Shown one piece after another: positions 19,901 to 22,750 of a stretch of DNA of 22,750 bases. The stretch's first letter is position 1; the number at the start of each line of letters is the position of its first letter. The stretch lies in the NCBI GenBank assembly GCA_049999765.1, contig JBNGIQ010009065.1, positions 1 through 22,750 of the forward strand. Reading direction: 5' to 3'. The position numbers and the translations under genes were made by a program. The notes under the pieces are model-generated. The model saw only the letters and a list, made by a program, of their open reading frames with translations, searched no databases and was not told the DNA's origin. The stretch is from Phaeoceros laevis (taxonomy: Eukaryota > Anthocerotophyta > Anthocerotopsida > Notothyladales).

Positions 19901-22750
19901 ACCATCCTGCAAATTAGTGCTGTAGCAGCTAGGGAATCTGACTTACAGAAGGGAGCCACCTTGCCGGCACTCTTCACAGGCATCGTTATGATCGTCAAGA
20001 GGAATCTGATCTTTGCCAACCACATTGTCAACAGTGGCATCATTCAGAACATTTGTCTTGTCAACATGTCTAGGACATGTAGCTTCTGCAGTTTCCCTGG
20101 CTGCTCTAGCGTTAGTACAGGTAGGACTGGGTCTGGTGTCTGCAAGCACTTGCTCTGTCACAAGTTCCCCTTCCTCCCGATCTGCTAATCCTCCTGAGAG
20201 GTGCTGTGACCCCGAGTTCTGAGACTTAGGTCCAGCAGGAGTTGGCAAGCCACCTCTACCGTCTCGAACTTCCCCACCAGAGCTTGGTGTTTGTGGACCT
20301 GAAAAAACTTTACAGTCCACCCGCTTCTTACTGGGTGAAGAATTGGAAAGCCCATGCAAAGCACCTCCAATTTGAGAATCTCCACCTTGTTTCCTAACTT
20401 GCAGCCTCTTTGATTGAGGTAAGTCTGAATTCTGAGTTGGAAAGATTTCTTTGCCAGAGCTGTTATCTTTATGGCTGCTCACAGCAGGCTGGACTCCAGG
20501 CAGGCTCCCATTCAGCGGTTCAAACCCAACCTTTTTCTGGTGATACTTCCAAGCCAGAGAAACTGCCAACTTAAAGCCTTCACTGCCATCACCATCTTTG
20601 TAGTGCTCCATACCAGACACAAATGAACACACAGAGCTGGAGAAAAAGCTGCAATTACAAGACCCCCATTAGAATAAGTGCCAAACAGCCCAACAGCAGA
20701 AGACCTCAAGTGCCTGCCCTACAAGTGCAAGCTGAGGCATGAGATGCCACCACATACCGCTTAGGCAAAACATGATAACCAGGCATCTTGTCGCCAAAGT
20801 ATTTCACAACTTTAACATTTTTTGTGCCTTCTCTTTGCCTTGTCTCCTCCAAAGTTTCCTCTGACAAATCACTTCGACTCGCCAAAATTCCAGGCCACCA
20901 TAAATCTTCACTAACCTGTAAGTCGGCAAAATTTCAGCGTCAAGGTTAATGCTGTCACGAACAGTTGGACAAAGCTAAGTTATCAGCTCCTCCCTCTGAA
21001 ACAAGGAAGATTGGTTCCAGACTTACCTTTACCCACACAACAGCACCACTGGATAGTTTCTCAGGAACGTCGGGATAGCTGTCACACATCCTTGGTGTCC
21101 CACAAGTACCAGGTGGCTTTGCTTTGGAACAGCCAGAGACAGAACCATCATGATCACCGCTTTCTTGTGTGGACATAGAAATGTGCTCGCTACCCTGCAT
21201 AACAACAGTCATGTCTTTGGTCTTTCTTCGAGGACAAGCCCCCTGGACCTGTACACTCTGCAACTTCGACTTCCCTGCAGATGCTTCCATAGGAGATGAC
21301 GAAGACCTGTTTCTTAACGCATCTGTCTGTACTACAGACAAGGGCTTGGTTCTGTTGGCACCCTCCTTTGGGTTCCATCTCTTACTATGACCCGGATATC
21401 CTGCTTCCGAATTCTCTTCCTCTGAAAACTCACCTAACGGGGTTCTGGATTCTACACCCGGTACAGTAGAAGCATCCTTCGCTGAACTTTTTCCGGCAAC
21501 AACTGAACCAGTACGTCCCAGTAAAGCTGGAGACGAACAGCCAGCTTCACATTCTGAATCTGCTGATAGCCCTCTCTCTATGCTGCCTTTTGCTGACCCA
21601 GTTTTCCTTTGAGCAACTCCGACTAAATCTTCTACGGCAACATCCTGGGCTGCCTCAGGTGAAGATGAATCATCTGACGCATAATCGGCTTCTTCTTCTC
21701 CCGACATAACATTCTTCGGGAAAGCCTTCGCACCTGCACTACCTATGTGTACAGCATCCACAACATTGGTGTTTCCTCCCTCTCTTGAAGTAGCATCCTG
21801 ATCTTTATCTGCTCTTCTGCTCTTCAAAGAGTTCTTACTGGAACCTGCAGGAGTTGGACACTCATTTGGTCTATCTCTCTTACCTCTATTACCCCACAAT
21901 CCAGAGTGATACGAATCTTCTCTACGCACGTTTCCTTCCCCATCGGACTCATGCTTGCTGAGCGCTGAAGTCTCCCCGCTCCCTCGTGGTCTTTTGCAGG
22001 GACTGGCTCGCTGGCTATCAGTTCTGCTGGGCACAGATCTCTTTCTCTTGCACGAATCGGGTGTTGAAACCAATTTCGACCTTGAGCGCAGTGAGCCACT
22101 ACTCTCCTCCCCTGCTTTGGTCGATGGGACTCCGCGCACCCTCTCACTGTCGTCGTCTCCGACGTGGACAGTCAGCGACGAGTACTTCGAATGGGGAGGC
22201 ATCGTCCTTATGGCCAAACCCCTTCTCCCAACTGGACGAGGCAAAGATCCCACGCAGCACCAGGAATCAAGAAGATTTCGCGGCCAAATGCAGGGTGCAG
22301 CAGATGGTGATCAAACATTAGCCAATTCCAAGCCAGGCTACTCACCTTTGTCTTTACTCGACGCCTCCGACTGCTCGACGCCACCGTGCTGCGGCTGTGT
22401 CTGATTGGAGGCACTCCCTGCCCCTCCTTTGAGAAAGCTGACGCCGCTGTATTTCTCCGACATGACTCTCTTGTAACTTCCCGCATGCAACGGCCTGCGG
22501 GTTGGAATCGTCCCCTCGTCGCCATGCTTTCTACCGGAATGTAACAAAGGCGCTGGCTTGTTCCCCGCAGACATCCCGATGCTCTTCCCCCCCGAATATT
22601 GAACAGGTTCCAAGGAGGCAGGCATTGACAATCCAGGCCCCTCCGCTTCCAACAGCTTCTGCTTCACCAGCCTCCGCAGGTTCTCCTTGCGCACCTCTTT
22701 TGGCACTGCAACGGCCCCCGCCGCGCTCTGCACGCTGACCAATTCCAGGG
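10980..22750 (-). CDS. MOM1: MOM1-like chromatin silencing protein (PWWP-PHD-chromo-decayed SNF2-coiled coil-SIM), 5' end outside window
   Basis: Exons, 5' to 3': 22750-22346 (partial), 22231-21027, 20915-20758, 20648-19947, 19829-19609, 19511-19144, 19021-18734, 18646-18491, 18306-18046, 17900-17760, 17628-17314, 17181-17038, 16944-16018, 15922-12824, 12729-12504, 12395-12255, 12061-11958, 11876-10980. Phases agree throughout, giving at least 3,251 residues. The PHD-chromo part ([37 protein letters not shown]) and the C-lobe start ([11 protein letters not shown]) closely resemble plant MOM1, a CHD3-derived protein acting in DNA-methylation-linked transcriptional silencing. The basic N-terminal stretch ([16 protein letters not shown]) suits a nuclear localisation signal. 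ATPase motifs are degenerate, as in MOM1. A PWWP domain, a long Gln-Ala tract and a terminal SIM are additional features. The exon 5/6 junction, the exon 7 donor (GTCTTT) and the exon 15 donor (GTCTCG) are least certain. A CHD3 remodeller is the main alternative, disfavoured by the lost motifs. Confidence 0.85.
10983..11009 (-). other. C-terminal SUMO-interacting motif (SIM)
   Basis: The last nine residues before the stop are IVIDLTDDE: a hydrophobic core (I-V-I-D-L) followed by acidic residues, the classic VIDLT-type SIM. It follows a flexible Gly/Ala/Asn-rich stretch ([19 protein letters not shown]), which would leave it exposed. Confidence 0.7.
12560..12900 (-). other. C-terminal coiled coil (MOM1 CMM2-like)
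   Basis: Exons 14 and 15 join as [20 protein letters not shown] then [20 protein letters not shown], followed by [13 protein letters not shown]. Angiosperm MOM1 has a similar helix (LKKKELDxN...ILAEAFRSK) in its conserved C-terminal CMM2 region, which dimerises and recruits partner proteins. Equivalence is inferred from the pattern. Confidence 0.6.
13664..13772 (-). repeat. Imperfect duplication in the Gln-rich region
   Basis: Two copies of a ~40-bp segment starting tgctgcctttga and ending atctgacctg, spaced about 67 bp apart, encode related peptides (PVSQRQQVQ and [10 protein letters not shown]). They add to the repeat-driven character of this exon. Confidence 0.6.
14330..14760 (-). repeat. 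Hexanucleotide repeat tract encoding poly(Gln-Ala/Gln-His-Ala)
   Basis: The plus strand shows a degenerate hexamer array of the form gcctgg/gcctgt/gcttgg over roughly 430 bp. Read on the minus strand in the MOM1-like frame it encodes alternating Gln-Ala with His, Arg and Ser substitutions ([16 protein letters not shown]). The minus frame is the coding one, because it is continuous with the flanking MOM1 exon in phase. A shorter QA block recurs near 13930-14000. Confidence 0.9.
15288..15341 (-). repeat. 27-bp tandem duplication in coding sequence
   Basis: Two 27-bp units (15288-15314 and 15315-15341) differ at one base and encode DPVEGSAAS then DAVEGSAAS on the minus strand. They sit just after the first coiled coil. 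Confidence 0.85.
15340..15600 (-). other. First coiled-coil segment of the MOM1-like protein
   Basis: A long charged helix at the start of the giant exon includes [20 protein letters not shown] and [20 protein letters not shown], with heptad-like spacing of leucines. It probably mediates self-association. Confidence 0.6.
16300..18646 (-). other. Decayed SNF2/CHD-type helicase region
   Basis: The region aligns with CHD helicases almost without gaps (for example [20 protein letters not shown], then [15 protein letters not shown]), but catalytic motifs are altered. Motif I reads LAQEASQERT in place of LADEMGLGKT. Motif II is DEAD where CHD proteins have DEGH/DEAH. Motif III is LLLADEPLK in place of LLLTGTPLQN. 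Motif V reads [13 protein letters not shown] where GGLGINL is expected. Motif VI is [11 protein letters not shown], lacking the QxxxRxHRIGQ arginines. The fold is kept while ATP binding and hydrolysis are expected to be lost, as known for MOM1. Confidence 0.8.
16945..17037 (-). other. In-frame 93-nt intron inside the SNF2 C-lobe
   Basis: The donor ctaag|gtggct and acceptor ttgcatgcag|gag bound a 93-nt segment with no stop in the gene's frame. Removing it joins motif IV (VVILFHSK) to [14 protein letters not shown], as in related helicases, so I treat it as an intron. Retention would insert 31 residues without breaking the frame. Confidence 0.7.
18734..19290 (-). other. Two chromodomain-like modules
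   Basis: The first (exon 6) contains [20 protein letters not shown]; the second (exon 7) contains [20 protein letters not shown]. Both carry the chromodomain core [YW]xVKWKG...xxTWE or its MOM1/CHD variant HVHNxWV. Tandem chromodomains between a PHD finger and an SNF2 domain are the CHD3/MOM1 arrangement. Confidence 0.8.
19730..19978 (-). other. PHD finger of the MOM1-like protein
   Basis: Exons 4 and 5 join as [11 protein letters not shown] then [16 protein letters not shown], followed by LGAWFCPDC. The spacing fits a Cys4-His-Cys3 PHD zinc finger with the usual [WY] two residues before the last CxxC. The intron (19830-19946) splits it in phase. It probably reads histone H3 N-terminal tails. 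Confidence 0.85.
20535..21050 (-). other. PWWP domain of the MOM1-like protein (three exons)
   Basis: Joining exons 2 to 4 gives SGAVVWVK then [45 protein letters not shown], and a C-terminal helix ending [14 protein letters not shown]. This is the PWWP pattern: GxxVWVKV, WWPG, a [KR]YFG[DE] strand, a basic-F turn and a closing helix. PWWP domains bind methylated histone H3 tails together with DNA. The domain appears only after splicing, and the phases fit. Confidence 0.75.

Overview
The window looks like nuclear DNA of a land plant or close streptophyte relative. Evidence: split genes with short GT-AG introns (about 80-185 bp), a U-box/ARM E3 ligase, a plant G-type (S-locus) lectin protein and a MOM1-like silencing protein. 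The compact introns and the TORNADO1/ROCO-type LRR protein would suit a bryophyte or lycophyte, but the sequence alone does not settle the species. No bacterial operon, CRISPR array, transposon, rRNA or tRNA was recognised.

Layout. (1) 1-1682, minus: the N-terminal LRR half of a ROCO (TORNADO1-like) protein, running off the left edge just after its P-loop; a 100-N assembly gap lies immediately upstream. (2) 1808-3045: divergent intergenic and leader DNA. (3) 3046-7927, plus: a six-exon U-box E3 ligase with a long armadillo-like C-terminus, about 1,435 residues in my model. (4) 7928-9049: intergenic DNA with a TATA box and a CACGTG element. (5) 9050-10657, plus: an intronless, kinase-less G-type lectin/S-locus/PAN membrane protein. 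(6) 10980-22750, minus: one very large gene with 18 exons in the window and at least 3,251 residues, its 5' end beyond the right edge. It encodes a MOM1-like protein with the order PWWP, PHD, two chromodomain-like modules, decayed SNF2 ATPase, coiled coils, Gln-Ala hexanucleotide tract, second coiled coil and a C-terminal SUMO-interacting motif.

The most striking item is the MOM1-like gene. Its SNF2 fold can be followed from end to end, yet motifs I, III, V and VI are all changed in ways expected to abolish ATP hydrolysis, while a PWWP module, a PHD finger and a terminal SIM are present. This suggests a chromatin reader/scaffold working in transcriptional silencing and linked to SUMO, not a remodelling motor. 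The ROCO-like gene likewise lacks its Walker A lysine. The U-box and lectin genes are typical plant signalling components; nothing shows that the four genes work together.

Exon boundaries were placed by hand from GT-AG sites, reading-phase continuity and family similarity. Those flagged as uncertain need transcript support.
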